64,000 bases of DNA from positions 1 through 64,000 of the forward strand of contig NZ_PCOY01000021.1 in assembly GCF_002979475.1 (NCBI RefSeq). Direction: 5' to 3'. Numbering within the stretch: the first letter of the stretch is position 1; every line of letters begins with the position of its first letter. Below the pieces are notes generated by a model. The model had not been told where the DNA came from and searched no databases. It saw only the letters and a list, made by a program, of their open reading frames with translations. The position numbers and the translations under genes were made by a program. Below are positions 1 through 8,933 of this stretch, in pieces. The stretch comes from Microbacterium sp. MYb62 (GTDB lineage Bacteria; Actinomycetota; Actinomycetes; Actinomycetales; Microbacteriaceae).

Positions 1-276
1 CCCGCCTCCCCCGGAGCCTCCTCCACCGCCTCACCCGGCGCGGTCTCGGTCGAGAGCAGCGCGATACCGAAGATCTCCCTCGCGGAGCCACTCACCGAGC
101 GCGAGGCCGAGGTGCTGACGCTGCTCGCCGACGCCAGGAGCAATGCCGAGATCGCGCGGGCGCTGTTCATCGGGGAGGCCACGGTGAAGACGCATGTGTC
201 CCGCATCCTGCAGAAGCTCGGCGCGCGCGACCGGGTGCAGGCGGTGGTCCTCGCGCACCGCATGGGCCTCGCGTAG
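1..276 (+). CDS. LuxR-family response regulator, C-terminal part (5' end outside window)
   Basis: The frame is open from the first base to TAG at 274-276, giving the last 91 residues. After a Pro/Ser/Ala-rich linker comes a complete LuxR/NarL helix-turn-helix: [13 protein letters not shown], then [20 protein letters not shown] as scaffold and recognition helices, then a dimerisation helix. The linker before the HTH is what a NarL-type two-component response regulator would show, so a receiver domain probably lies upstream, but it is not visible. It would bind DNA as a phosphorylation-controlled dimer. The target is unknown. The next gene starts 12 nt downstream on the same strand and may be co-transcribed. 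Confidence 0.85.
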   Translation, partial: PASPGASSTASPGAVSVESSAIPKISLAEPLTEREAEVLTLLADARSNAEIARALFIGEATVKTHVSRILQKLGARDRVQAVVLAHRMGLA

Positions 277-288
277 GCGGGTGACGCG

Positions 289-921
289 GTGGAGGGGTAC
301 TGGAATCACAACACGGCATACCACCCGTGGGTCCTCCGCGCCGCCTCCCCCGGTCGCACGGGCGATGTCCTCGACGTCGGATGCGGTGAGGGACTGCTCC
401 TACAGAAGTTCGCGCCGTCATGCCGGACCGTGACCGGCGTGGAACCCGACCCGGCGACGGCTGAGCGTGCGCGCACGCGGCTCCGGACCACGCCGAACGC
501 CGAGGTCGTTCCCGCCGACTTCGCGACCTACGACGCCGGCACTCGTCGATTCGACGTCATCACCTTCGTCGCGACGCTCCACCATATGGAGACTCGCTCC
601 TCTCTGAGGAAGGCCGTGACGCTGCTCCGGCCCGGCGGCCGGTTGGTGATCGTCGGGCTCGCCGCGAACCGGACCCCCACGGACTGGACCCTGTCCGCCC
701 TCGCGCTGCCGTGGGCGCGGCTCGGCTCGATGATCCACCGGGAGTCCCGCGACATCGGCGTCCCCACCACCGAGCCGACCGAGAGCGTGGCAGACATGCG
801 CGCCACCGCCGGAGAGCTGCTCCCCGGCGCGCAGCTCCGCCGCGGCCTCTATTACCGCTACCTGCTGTCGTGGACGAAACAGGAGCAGACGCACACCCCC
901 GACGCGGCAGCTCGGGCGTAA
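289..921 (+). CDS. class I SAM-dependent methyltransferase
   Basis: A 210-residue protein with a Rossmann-type methyltransferase core. Motif I is DVLDVGCGEGLLL near residue 30, followed by an acidic residue at the end of strand 2 (GVEPD), then VVPADFATYD and the post-motif region FDVITFVATLHHM. It belongs to the broad Methyltransf_11/UbiE-like superfamily, and the substrate cannot be read from sequence. It starts at GTG 12 nt after the LuxR stop, with no strong ribosome site, so translational coupling is possible. The long C-terminal part may cap the active site. Confidence 0.8.
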   Translation: MEGYWNHNTAYHPWVLRAASPGRTGDVLDVGCGEGLLLQKFAPSCRTVTGVEPDPATAERARTRLRTTPNAEVVPADFATYDAGTRRFDVITFVATLHHMETRSSLRKAVTLLRPGGRLVIVGLAANRTPTDWTLSALALPWARLGSMIHRESRDIGVPTTEPTESVADMRATAGELLPGAQLRRGLYYRYLLSWTKQEQTHTPDAAARA

Positions 922-966
922 GGCGCATCACCTCCGCAGGCTGCCGCTCGCGATAGCCTCGGAGCC

Positions 967-2139
967 ATGCCCGAAGCCGCGCCCCTGTCCCGCCCGATCC
1001 TGGCGGGGGTGGTGACGGCACTCGTCGGATTCACCAGCTCGTTCGCGGTCGTGCTGACCGGGCTCGACGCCGTCGGGGCGAACGCGCAGCAGGCTGCGAG
1101 CGGCCTGCTCGCGGTCAGCCTCACCATGGGGCTCGCATGCGTGGTGCTCGCCTGGCGGTACCGGATGCCAATCACGGTCGCGTGGTCGACTCCCGGCGCA
1201 GCGCTCCTCGTCGCGACCGGCACCGTGGAAGGCGGGTGGTCGGCCGCGGTCGGCGCCTTCCTGGTCACGGCCGCGCTGATCCTGCTCACGGCGCTCTGGC
1301 CGGCGCTCGGAGCACTGATCGCCCGCATCCCCCCGTCCCTCGCGCAGGCGATGCTCGCCGGAGTCCTGCTCCCGCTGTGCCTCGCCCCGATCACCGGGAT
1401 GGTCGCGAACCCGTGGGGCGTCGTGCCGGTCGTGCTCACCTGGCTGGTGTTCGCCCGCCTCGCGCCGCGCTGGGCGGTGCCCCTCGCCTTCGTCGCGGCG
1501 ACGGTGGTCGTCGCGGTCTCGCTGATCGGCGAGGGCGCGTCCTTCGACCCCGCACTCCTGCTGCCGCAGCTGCAGTTCACGGCACCGACGTTCACGGTCG
1601 GCGCCCTGGTCGGCCTCGCACTGCCGCTGTTCATCGTGACGATGGCCTCGCAGAACGTGCCGGGCATCGCCATCATGCGCAGCTTCGGATATGAGGTGCC
1701 GTGGCGCCCGGCGATGCTCGTGACGGGCCTCGGCACCGCGCTCGGAGCCACCGCCGGCGGGCACGCCATCAACCTCGCGGCGATCAGCGCGGCGCTCGCC
1801 GCCTCACCGGATGCCGACCCCGACCCGAAGCGACGGTGGGTCGCCGGGGTCTCGACCGGTGCGTCGTACCTGGTGCTCGCGGCGTTCTCCGCCGCCTTCG
1901 CCGCTCTCGTGGTGCTCGCGCCCGCCGCCGTGATCCCCGCGGTCGCCGGTCTCGCACTGTTCGCCGCGTTCGGCTCATCCGTGCAGCAGGCGATCGACGA
2001 CCCTGGCGAGCGGATCCCCGCGGTCGTCACCTTCCTGGTGGCCGCATCCGGCATCGCCGTCCTCGGCGTCAGCGCCGCGTTCTGGGCTCTCGTCGCCGGC
2101 CTCCTGGTCCGCACGGTCCTGCACGCCGGCCGGCGCTGA
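967..2139 (+). CDS. benE: BenE-family benzoate/aromatic acid transporter
   Basis: A 390-residue, very hydrophobic protein with about 11-12 membrane segments, starting with the BenE-like opening RPILAGVVTALVGFTSSFAV and containing MPITVAWSTPGAAL in the third to fourth helices. BenE proteins are proton-coupled benzoate importers, but no benzoate catabolic gene is in the window, so the true substrate is uncertain. The start ATG lies 7 nt after a TAGCCT -10-like box (954-959), which suggests a leaderless mRNA. The gene stands alone between the methyltransferase and an ABC exporter. Confidence 0.82.
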   Translation: MPEAAPLSRPILAGVVTALVGFTSSFAVVLTGLDAVGANAQQAASGLLAVSLTMGLACVVLAWRYRMPITVAWSTPGAALLVATGTVEGGWSAAVGAFLVTAALILLTALWPALGALIARIPPSLAQAMLAGVLLPLCLAPITGMVANPWGVVPVVLTWLVFARLAPRWAVPLAFVAATVVVAVSLIGEGASFDPALLLPQLQFTAPTFTVGALVGLALPLFIVTMASQNVPGIAIMRSFGYEVPWRPAMLVTGLGTALGATAGGHAINLAAISAALAASPDADPDPKRRWVAGVSTGASYLVLAAFSAAFAALVVLAPAAVIPAVAGLALFAAFGSSVQQAIDDPGERIPAVVTFLVAASGIAVLGVSAAFWALVAGLLVRTVLHAGRR

Positions 2140-2224
2140 CCCCGGCATCCGCCTGACGGCTGATCCCGGCTGGTCCGCCACAGGGGGGATGCCCCGGAGG
2201 CGCCCTGCTCCGTAGCGTGAGGGT

Positions 2225-3121
2225 ATGACGACAGGAATGCTCGAACTCTCCGGCATCACCAAGAGCTACGGCTCTCGGCGCGTGCTCGACGATGTGTCCT
2301 TCACGGTCGCCCCCGGGCGGCTGACAGGCTTCGTCGGCGGCAACGGCGCCGGCAAGACCACCACCATGCGGATCGTGCTGGGATTGCTGTCCTCGGACGG
2401 CGGACGCGTCGATCTGGACGGCACGCCCCTCACCGCCGAGGACCGCCGCCGCTTCGGCTACATGCCCGAGGAGCGCGGCCTCTACCCGAAGATGAAGGTG
2501 CTCGAGCAGATCGTCTATCTCGCCCGCCTGCACGGCTTCGGCAAGCAGGAGGCCACGGACCGGGCGACGGAGCTGCTCACCGAGCTCGGCCTCGGCGAAC
2601 GACTGAACGACACCATCGAGTCGCTCTCGCTCGGAAACCAGCAGCGTGCGCAGATCGCCGCCTCGCTCGTGCACGACCCGGAGGTGCTGATCCTCGACGA
2701 GCCCTTCTCCGGCCTCGACCCGCTCGCGGTCGACGTGGTCGCGGGTGTCCTGCAGTCCAGCGCGGCGAAGGGCGCCTCGATCCTGTTCTCGTCCCACCAG
2801 CTCGACGTGGTCGAGCGCCTGTGCGACGACCTCGTCATCCTCGCCGGCGGCACGATCCGTGCGGCCGGTTCGCGCGAGGGGCTGCGCGCCCAGCACGCCC
2901 GCGACCGGTACGAACTCGTCTCCGCCGGAGACGCCGGCTGGCTGCGCACCGAGCCCGGGGTGACGGTCGTCGACTTCGAGGGCGGCTACGCGCTGTTCGA
3001 CGCCGACGGCCCCGAGACCGCGCAGCGTGTGCTGCAGTCCGCCGTGCAACGCGGCGATGTCGCCAGCTTCGCCCCCAAGCATCCATCCCTCGCCCAGATC
3101 TTCAAGGAGGTCATCCAGTGA
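2225..3121 (+). CDS. ABC transporter ATP-binding protein (NatA/DrrA type)
   Basis: A 298-residue ATPase. Walker A is GGNGAGKTTT near residue 38, the signature is SLGNQQRAQIA, and Walker B is EVLILDEPFSGLDP, followed by the H-loop SSHQLD. The roughly 80-residue tail after the ATPase core resembles the DUF4162 regulatory tail of NatA-like and drug-export ATPases. It overlaps the permease gene by 4 bp (GTGA), so the two form one exporter. A TAGCGT box at 2213-2218 ends 6 nt before the ATG, indicating a leaderless start. Export of Na+, a drug or a peptide are all possible. Confidence 0.9.
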   Translation: MTTGMLELSGITKSYGSRRVLDDVSFTVAPGRLTGFVGGNGAGKTTTMRIVLGLLSSDGGRVDLDGTPLTAEDRRRFGYMPEERGLYPKMKVLEQIVYLARLHGFGKQEATDRATELLTELGLGERLNDTIESLSLGNQQRAQIAASLVHDPEVLILDEPFSGLDPLAVDVVAGVLQSSAAKGASILFSSHQLDVVERLCDDLVILAGGTIRAAGSREGLRAQHARDRYELVSAGDAGWLRTEPGVTVVDFEGGYALFDADGPETAQRVLQSAVQRGDVASFAPKHPSLAQIFKEVIQ

Positions 3122-4206
3122 GCGCCCCCACCCCCGTTCGCAGCTCGAACGGCATCTGGCTCGTCGCCGAACGCGAGATCGGATCGAAGCTGCGCAGCAA
3201 GGCCTTCCTGATCTCCACCGGCATCCTGCTGGTGCTCGCCCTCGCCGGGATCATCTTCGGCGGCTTCGCGAGCAAGAACACCGACACGACCCCCGTCGCC
3301 GCGACCGCGCAGACCGCAGCCGCCGTCTCGGCCATCCCCGGCGTCGAGGTCACCGAGGTGGCCGATCAGGCTGCTGCCGAGAAGCTCGTGCGCGACGACG
3401 AGGTCGACGCCGCGGTGCTGGAGGGCGACGGACCGTCGGGCTACACGATCATCGCGCTGCAGGATGCCCCCGGCTCGATCATCTCAGCCCTGTCGATCTC
3501 TCCCGAGGTCGTGATCCTGGAGCCGGCCACCACCAATCCGCTGCTGCGGTACTTCATCGCGATCGCGTTCGGCCTCGTGTTCATGATGGCCGCGGCGACG
3601 TTCGGCGGCACGATCGCGCAGAGCGTCGTGGAGGAGAAGCAGACCCGCGTGGTCGAGGTGCTGCTGTCGGCGATCCCGGCGCGCACCCTTCTCGCCGGCA
3701 AGGTGATCGGCAACACGGTGCTGGCGATGGGGCAGATCCTCGCCCTCGCGGCGGTGGCCACGATCGGCCTGATCGTCACCGGTCAGCGCGAGGTGCTCAC
3801 GACACTCGGGGCGCCGATCATCTGGTTCGCGGTGTTCTTCCTGTTCGGCTTCATCCTGCTGGCGGCGATGTTCGCGGCCGCCGCGTCGATGGTGTCGCGC
3901 CAGGAGGACATCGGCTCCACGACCACCCCGATCACGATGCTGATCATGGCGCCGTACATCCTGGTCATCGTCTTCAACGACAACCCGCTGGTGCTGACGA
4001 TCATGTCGTACGTGCCGTTCTCGGCTCCGGTCGGCATGCCGATGCGCCTGTTCGTCGGCGAGGCGCAGTGGTGGGAGCCGCTGCTGAGCCTGGTGATCCT
4101 GCTCGCGAGCTGCGTGGCCGCGATCGTCATCGGCGCGAAGATCTACGAGAACTCGCTGCTGCGGATGGGCTCGCGGGTCAAGCTCTCCGAGGCGCTGCGC
4201 GGCTGA
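3118..4206 (+). CDS. ABC-2 type exporter permease (NatB-like)
   Basis: A 362-residue membrane subunit. One N-terminal helix (about residues 27-48) is followed by a roughly 110-residue extracytoplasmic segment, and then about five to six helices cluster in the C-terminal half with the EEKQTRVVEVLLSAIPARTLL coupling segment typical of NatB-like ABC-2 permeases. I chose GTG at 3118: it overlaps the upstream stop and has an AAGGAGG ribosome site at 3104-3110. The same frame stays open further upstream, but only as a shadow of the ATPase gene. It pairs with the ATPase just before it. The substrate is unknown. Confidence 0.88.
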   Translation: MSAPTPVRSSNGIWLVAEREIGSKLRSKAFLISTGILLVLALAGIIFGGFASKNTDTTPVAATAQTAAAVSAIPGVEVTEVADQAAAEKLVRDDEVDAAVLEGDGPSGYTIIALQDAPGSIISALSISPEVVILEPATTNPLLRYFIAIAFGLVFMMAAATFGGTIAQSVVEEKQTRVVEVLLSAIPARTLLAGKVIGNTVLAMGQILALAAVATIGLIVTGQREVLTTLGAPIIWFAVFFLFGFILLAAMFAAAASMVSRQEDIGSTTTPITMLIMAPYILVIVFNDNPLVLTIMSYVPFSAPVGMPMRLFVGEAQWWEPLLSLVILLASCVAAIVIGAKIYENSLLRMGSRVKLSEALRG

Positions 4207-4222
4207 CGCCACACACCGAGAA

Positions 4223-4257
4223 AGCCCCCTCCTCCGCATCGCGCGGGGCAGGGGGCT
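4223..4257. terminator. hairpin between the ABC exporter and putA (convergent)
   Basis: AGCCCCCT (4223-4230) pairs with AGGGGGCT (4250-4257), followed on the + strand by a pyrimidine-rich TCTCTCTTCTC. It lies between the stop of the ABC permease (4206) and the stop of putA (4298, opposite strand), so it can end transcription from both sides. Confidence 0.7.
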
Positions 4258-4297
4258 TCTCTCTTCTCAGCGAACCGTCTCGGCGAGGACCCTCGGG

Positions 4298-7200
4298 TCA
4301 GATCACGCCGTCGGACAGCGTGGTCGGGTTGCCGAAGCGGTGGTTCGTGATCGACACGGCCTGCTCGTGCAGGAACGGCAGGATCTCGACGCGCCCGGCA
4401 CCGGTCACGGCGTGCGACCAGACGGCCACATCGGGACTCCCGTCGAGCGCCTCGTGCAGAGCAGCGGCATCACCGCCGACCAGCCGCACACGGTGCCACG
4501 AGTTCGCCGCCTTGGCATAGCGCTTGGTCCACGCCGCATCCGACTCGTGCTTCACCGTCACGCCGTGCGCCCGCAGAGCCTTCTCGACGCGCGAGGGCAA
4601 CGCCGGAGCCGACACCGTGAACGGGCTGCCGCTGCGCAGGGCGGCGACGAGGACGCGGATGCCGTCGACCAGAGGAGCATGCTCGGCGATGCGCACGTCG
4701 ACCGCGACCGGACGGTAGCGGAAGATGTTGCGCTCGACGCCGAGGCCGGACTTGTCGCTGACCGCGCCGAACTCGTCGACCCAGGCGCGCTCGTCGGATG
4801 CCGCGGCACGGCGCAGCCAGTCGGCTTCGACCGCGTCGACCTCGGCTGCGGCAGCGTCCAGCAGCGCACCGACCGCGGGTACGACGGCCGCGTCGGGAGC
4901 GGCGACCGGAAGCCCCGACGGCGTCCACTCGCCGAGACCGAAGAGGTAGTTCGGCCCTCCGGCCTTGGCTCCCGCCCCGACGGCCGAGCGCTTCCATCCG
5001 CCGAACGGCTGACGCTGCACGATCGCGCCGGTGATGCCGCGGTTCACGTACAGGTTGCCGGCCTCGACGCGGTCGAGCCAGGTGGCGACCTCGTCGGAGT
5101 CGAGCGAGTGGATGCCGGCGGTGAGGCCGTAGTCGACCGCGTTCTGCAGACGCAGGGCCTCATCCAGGTCCTTGGCGTGCATGATGCCGAGCACCGGGCC
5201 GAAGAACTCGGTCAGGTGGAAGTAGGAGCCTTCACGCACGCCGGTCTTCACACCCGGCGTCCACTGCTTCCCCTCGTCGTCGAGCTTGCGCGGCTCGACC
5301 AGCCAGCGCTCACCCTTCTCGAGCTTCGTGAGCGCGGTGAGCAGCTTGCCGTTCGCGGGCTCGATGATCGGCCCCATCTGGGTGGCCGGGTCGTCCGGCA
5401 GGCCGACGCGCATCGACGTCACGGCATCCACCAGCTGGCGCTCGAACCGCTTCGAGTCGGCGACCGACCCGACGAGGATCGCGAGCGACGCCGCGGAGCA
5501 CTTCTGCCCCGCGTGTCCGAACGCGCTGCGGGCCACATCGGCGGCCGCGAGGTCGAGGTCGGCGGAGGGGGTCACGATGATCGCGTTCTTGCCGCTGGTC
5601 TCGGCGAGCAGCGGCAGGTCGGAGCGGAACGAGCGGAACAGCTGTGCCGTCTCGTACGCCCCCGTGAGGATCACGCGATCCACCGCGGGCCCTGCGACGA
5701 GGCGCGTGCCGAGGTCGCGCGACGCCAGATCGACGAGCGCGAGCAGGTCGCGCGGCACGCCGGCGGCCCACAGCGCCTCGACCATCACGGCACCGCAGCG
5801 CTGCGTGAGCTTGGCGGGTTTGATGATCACGGCTGAGCCCGAGGCCAGACCCGCGAGCACACCGCCGGCGGGGATGGCGACCGGGAAGTTCCACGGTGGC
5901 GTGACCACGGTGACCTTCGAGGGCACGAACTCGGCGCCGGAGACGGTCTCGAGGTCCTTCGCGCGCTCCGCGTAGTAGTGGGCGAAGTCGATGGCCTCGC
6001 TGATCTCGGGGTCGGCCTCGGCGATGGTCTTGCCCGCCTCATGGGCCATGATCTCGATGAGCTGGCCGCGGCGCGCGGCGAGCTCGTCTCCGGCGCGGTG
6101 CAGCACGGCGGCGCGGTCGGCGGCCGGCAGCGCCGCCCACTTCTCGGCCGCGGCGGTCGCAGCGGTGAAGATGCCGTCGAGTTCGGCATCCGTCTCGACC
6201 TTGGCGATCGCGATGGTGTCGAGGCCGAGCGTCGATCCCACCGAGCGGCCGAGGATCTCGCGCCCCCACGTGCGGTTCGCGGCGATGGCCGGATCGGTGT
6301 CGGCCTGGTTCTCGAAGCCGGTGGTGGTGCCGTCCGGGACCGGCGCGGTACGGTCCTGCACGCGGTGGGCCGCCGGGACGAACTGCGGCTCATCGGTCGC
6401 GAGTGCGGCGAGCGAGCGCTCGAAGCGCTCCCGCTCCCGGGTGAGGAGCGTCGGGTTCGAGGCGAGTTCGAACACCGCCGACATGAAGTTCTCGGGGCTG
6501 GCGTTCTCTTCGAGGCGGCGCACGAGGTACGCGATCGCCACGTCGAACTCGGCCGGGTTGACGACCGGTGTATAGAGCAGCAGGCGGCCGACGTCCTTGC
6601 GGACCGCCTCGGCCTGACCCGTCGCCATGCCCAGCAGCATCTCGTACTCGACGAGGGGGCCCGCCCCCGTGGGGTCGGCGACCCCGCGTGCCTGTGCGAG
6701 CAGCCAGGTGTAGGCGATGTCGAACAGGTTGTGTCCCGCGACGCCGATGCGCACCGCATCCAGTCGCTCCGGGGTCATCGCCCAGTCCAGCACCCGCTTG
6801 TAGTTGGTGTCGGAGTCCTGCTTGGTGCCGTAGGTGGCGAGCGGCCAGCCGTGGATCGCGGCGTCGACCTCTTCCATCGCCAGGTTCGCGCCCTTGACGA
6901 CGCGCACCTTGATCGGCGCTCCGCCCTTCGCGCGGCGGGCGGCCGCCCACTCCTGCAGATGCTGCATGGCGCCGAGGGCGTCGGGCAGGTAGGCCTGCAG
7001 CACGATGCCGGCTTCGAGGTTCTCCAGCCCCGGCTGGTCGAGGATGCTCGTGAAGGCCGCGATCGTCAGGTCGAGGTCGCGGTACTCCTCCATGTCGAGG
7101 TTGATGAACTTGGCCTTGCCCTGGGCTTCGGCCTTGGCGGCAAGCTGGTAGAGCGGGGTGAGCTTCTCGACGACGTCGGCCACGGCCTCGTCGAAAGACC

Positions 7201-7765
7201 ACATCGACAGCTGGCTCACGACGCTGGACACCTTGATCGACACGTAGTCGACGTCGTCGCGGGCGAGGAAGTCACGGGTGCCCTGCAGCCGGTGCCCGGC
7301 TTCGCGCTCACCGAGCACGGCCTCGCCGAGGAGGTTGAGGTTGAGACGGTTGCCGCCCTTGCGCAGCTTCGCGATCGCGGGGCCGAGCTTGGAGGGCGTG
7401 GCGTCGAGCACGAGGTGCCCGACCATGGCGCGCAGCACGCGCCGCGAGATCGGCACGACGACGCCGGGCAGCTTCGGCGCCCAGAAGCCACCGGTCTTGA
7501 TCGCGGCGCGCAGGTAGCCGGGCAGCAGCGCCGGGGTGATGTCGCTCAGCTCGGAGAGTTTCCGGCCCGCGACGCGCAGGTCTTCCGGACGCATCACGCC
7601 GTCGACGAAGCCGACCGTGAACGCGAGTCCGTTCGGGTCCTTGAGCACCTCGGACAGGCGCTGGGCCGCCGGCTCGACGGGGTGGGTCTCACTCTCGACG
7701 AGCCAGCGCTGCACGAGGGCTGCGACGTCTTCGGTGCGGGGGGTGGTGTCAGCGATGACAGTCAT
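4298..7765 (-). CDS. putA: bifunctional proline dehydrogenase / L-glutamate gamma-semialdehyde dehydrogenase (PutA)
   Basis: A 1155-residue fusion enzyme that oxidises proline to P5C with FAD and then glutamate semialdehyde to glutamate with NAD+. The N-terminal half is a PRODH barrel (GVAGHNLFDIAY, LLYTPVVNP). The C-terminal half is an aldehyde dehydrogenase with the general base Glu in LLAETSGKNA (about residue 722) and the nucleophile Cys in GHAGQKCSAAS (about residue 756), which is the normal spacing. About 170 residues follow the ALDH core. There is no N-terminal ribbon-helix-helix, so it does not regulate itself like E. coli PutA. I chose the ATG at 7765 because GGAAGG precedes it; an in-frame start 10 codons upstream has no such site. 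A LysR regulator is divergent, 136 bp away. Confidence 0.95.
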   Translation of the reverse strand: MTVIADTTPRTEDVAALVQRWLVESETHPVEPAAQRLSEVLKDPNGLAFTVGFVDGVMRPEDLRVAGRKLSELSDITPALLPGYLRAAIKTGGFWAPKLPGVVVPISRRVLRAMVGHLVLDATPSKLGPAIAKLRKGGNRLNLNLLGEAVLGEREAGHRLQGTRDFLARDDVDYVSIKVSSVVSQLSMWSFDEAVADVVEKLTPLYQLAAKAEAQGKAKFINLDMEEYRDLDLTIAAFTSILDQPGLENLEAGIVLQAYLPDALGAMQHLQEWAAARRAKGGAPIKVRVVKGANLAMEEVDAAIHGWPLATYGTKQDSDTNYKRVLDWAMTPERLDAVRIGVAGHNLFDIAYTWLLAQARGVADPTGAGPLVEYEMLLGMATGQAEAVRKDVGRLLLYTPVVNPAEFDVAIAYLVRRLEENASPENFMSAVFELASNPTLLTRERERFERSLAALATDEPQFVPAAHRVQDRTAPVPDGTTTGFENQADTDPAIAANRTWGREILGRSVGSTLGLDTIAIAKVETDAELDGIFTAATAAAEKWAALPAADRAAVLHRAGDELAARRGQLIEIMAHEAGKTIAEADPEISEAIDFAHYYAERAKDLETVSGAEFVPSKVTVVTPPWNFPVAIPAGGVLAGLASGSAVIIKPAKLTQRCGAVMVEALWAAGVPRDLLALVDLASRDLGTRLVAGPAVDRVILTGAYETAQLFRSFRSDLPLLAETSGKNAIIVTPSADLDLAAADVARSAFGHAGQKCSAASLAILVGSVADSKRFERQLVDAVTSMRVGLPDDPATQMGPIIEPANGKLLTALTKLEKGERWLVEPRKLDDEGKQWTPGVKTGVREGSYFHLTEFFGPVLGIMHAKDLDEALRLQNAVDYGLTAGIHSLDSDEVATWLDRVEAGNLYVNRGITGAIVQRQPFGGWKRSAVGAGAKAGGPNYLFGLGEWTPSGLPVAAPDAAVVPAVGALLDAAAAEVDAVEADWLRRAAASDERAWVDEFGAVSDKSGLGVERNIFRYRPVAVDVRIAEHAPLVDGIRVLVAALRSGSPFTVSAPALPSRVEKALRAHGVTVKHESDAAWTKRYAKAANSWHRVRLVGGDAAALHEALDGSPDVAVWSHAVTGAGRVEILPFLHEQAVSITNHRFGNPTTLSDGVI

Positions 7766-7871
7766 GGACGGGAACCTTCCAGGGCAGGCGCACACCGGGG
7801 TTTCGTGTGCGACTGGATCATTGTCCTGCCGCTCGGTAGGCTCCGTCTATCAACCGATTTGCGTGAATTCT

Positions 7872-7888
7872 GTTCACTCAGACTGAAC
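7872..7888. promoter_or_regulatory. candidate LysR operator in the putA-lysR intergenic region
   Basis: GTTCA (7872-7876), 7 nt, then TGAAC (7884-7888) is a perfect inverted repeat holding the LysR T-N11-A pattern. A further TGAA lies just upstream (7864-7867), so more half-sites may exist. It sits 14 nt before the lysR GTG, where it could serve autoregulation, and about 107 bp from the putA start. Confidence 0.5.
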
Positions 7889-7901
7889 GAAGGATGCGGC
7901 T

Positions 7902-8810
7902 GTGCTCGACGTGAACCGCCTGCGGATGCTCGTCGAGCTCTCGCGCCGTGGAACGCTGTCGGCCGTGGCCGATGCCCTGTCCTACAGCAAGGCCTCGGTG
8001 TCGCAGCAGCTGAGCGCTCTGGAGCGCGACGTGGGCGTGCCGCTGCTGCGTCGAGTGGGGCGCGGGGTGCAGTTCACACCGCAGGGAAATGTGCTGGTCG
8101 CCGAGGCCATCGGCATCCTCGATCAGCTCGAGCACGCCGAGGTCGCGGTCGCCGAATCGCTCACCGAGGTGACGGGCACCGTGCGCATCGCCGTGTTCCA
8201 GTCGACGGCGCACTCGCTCCTTCCGCGAGCCCTCGACGCCCTCAAGGAGCGGCACCCGGCGCTGCGGGTCGAGGTCACCGAGTGCGACCCCGAGACCGGG
8301 CTCGTGGGAGTGTCGAGCCGCGACTTCGACCTGATCCTCGCCGAGCAGTACCCGGGGCGCACCCGTCCGATCCACGCCGACCTCGACCGGGTGGTGCTCG
8401 CACACGACGCGATCGCGCTCGCCCGACGCCCCGGAGCCGCTCGGCACGCGGAGGCCCTCGCGGAGCTGTGGTCGACCCGCGAGGAGCCCTGGGTGCTCGA
8501 ACCCGCCGGCACCGCCTCGCGCGCCTGGGCGGAGCAGCTCTGCCGCACCGCGGGGTTCGAGCCCGACGTGCGGTTCGAGATCGCCGACCTCACCGCGCAC
8601 GTGCGTCTGATCCACGCCGGACTCGCGGTGGGACTCCTGCCGGAGCTCGTCTGGGCGGGCGACACCCCGACCGTCGACCTGGCATCCCTCCCCCACGAGC
8701 CGCGGCGCGAGATCTTCTCCTCCGCGCGGAGAGTCTCCGCCGCCGCCCCGTCGATCCGCGCGGTGCGCAGCGCACTCGCCGACGCGGCCTCGCACAACCT
8801 CCCGGTCTGA
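7902..8810 (+). CDS. LysR-family transcriptional regulator, probable regulator of putA
   Basis: A 302-residue LTTR. The winged HTH fills residues 1-60 (LVELSRRGTLSAVADALSYS, KASVSQQLSALERDVGVPLL), followed by the linker helix and a periplasmic-binding-protein-like effector domain from about residue 90 (GTVRIAVFQSTAHSLLP). The start is GTG at 7902, with a GAAGGA-type site upstream. It is divergent from putA, so local control of proline catabolism is the simplest inference, though the effector is not visible from sequence. It is followed on the same strand by a nitroreductase gene 123 bp away, which seems to have its own control. Confidence 0.88.
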   Translation: MLDVNRLRMLVELSRRGTLSAVADALSYSKASVSQQLSALERDVGVPLLRRVGRGVQFTPQGNVLVAEAIGILDQLEHAEVAVAESLTEVTGTVRIAVFQSTAHSLLPRALDALKERHPALRVEVTECDPETGLVGVSSRDFDLILAEQYPGRTRPIHADLDRVVLAHDAIALARRPGAARHAEALAELWSTREEPWVLEPAGTASRAWAEQLCRTAGFEPDVRFEIADLTAHVRLIHAGLAVGLLPELVWAGDTPTVDLASLPHEPRREIFSSARRVSAAAPSIRAVRSALADAASHNLPV

Positions 8811-8856
8811 ACAGCCCGGATCGACAGGAGCGAAAGAACAACGGCGTATCGGGAAT

Positions 8857-8872
8857 ATGCATTCACATGCAT
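8857..8872. promoter_or_regulatory. ATGCAT-N4-ATGCAT repeat upstream of the nitroreductase gene
   Basis: Two self-complementary ATGCAT hexamers (8857-8862 and 8867-8872) separated by TCAC make a 16-bp element that is both a direct and an inverted repeat. It is AT-rich in a GC-rich setting and lies 61 bp before the nitroreductase GTG. It looks like an operator for a small dimeric regulator such as a MarR or TetR member, but no such gene is adjacent. Confidence 0.4.
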
Positions 8873-8933
8873 CTGTTGGCCCCCGTGTACGCGGACGAAG
8901 GAGTCCGATCGACTCCTTCCGAAAGGCACTTCC

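Noticed and set aside
2162..2210. GC-rich inverted segments between benE and the ABC ATPase gene as a terminator
   Set aside because: The possible pairings are short and not followed by a T-rich stretch, so I did not annotate one.
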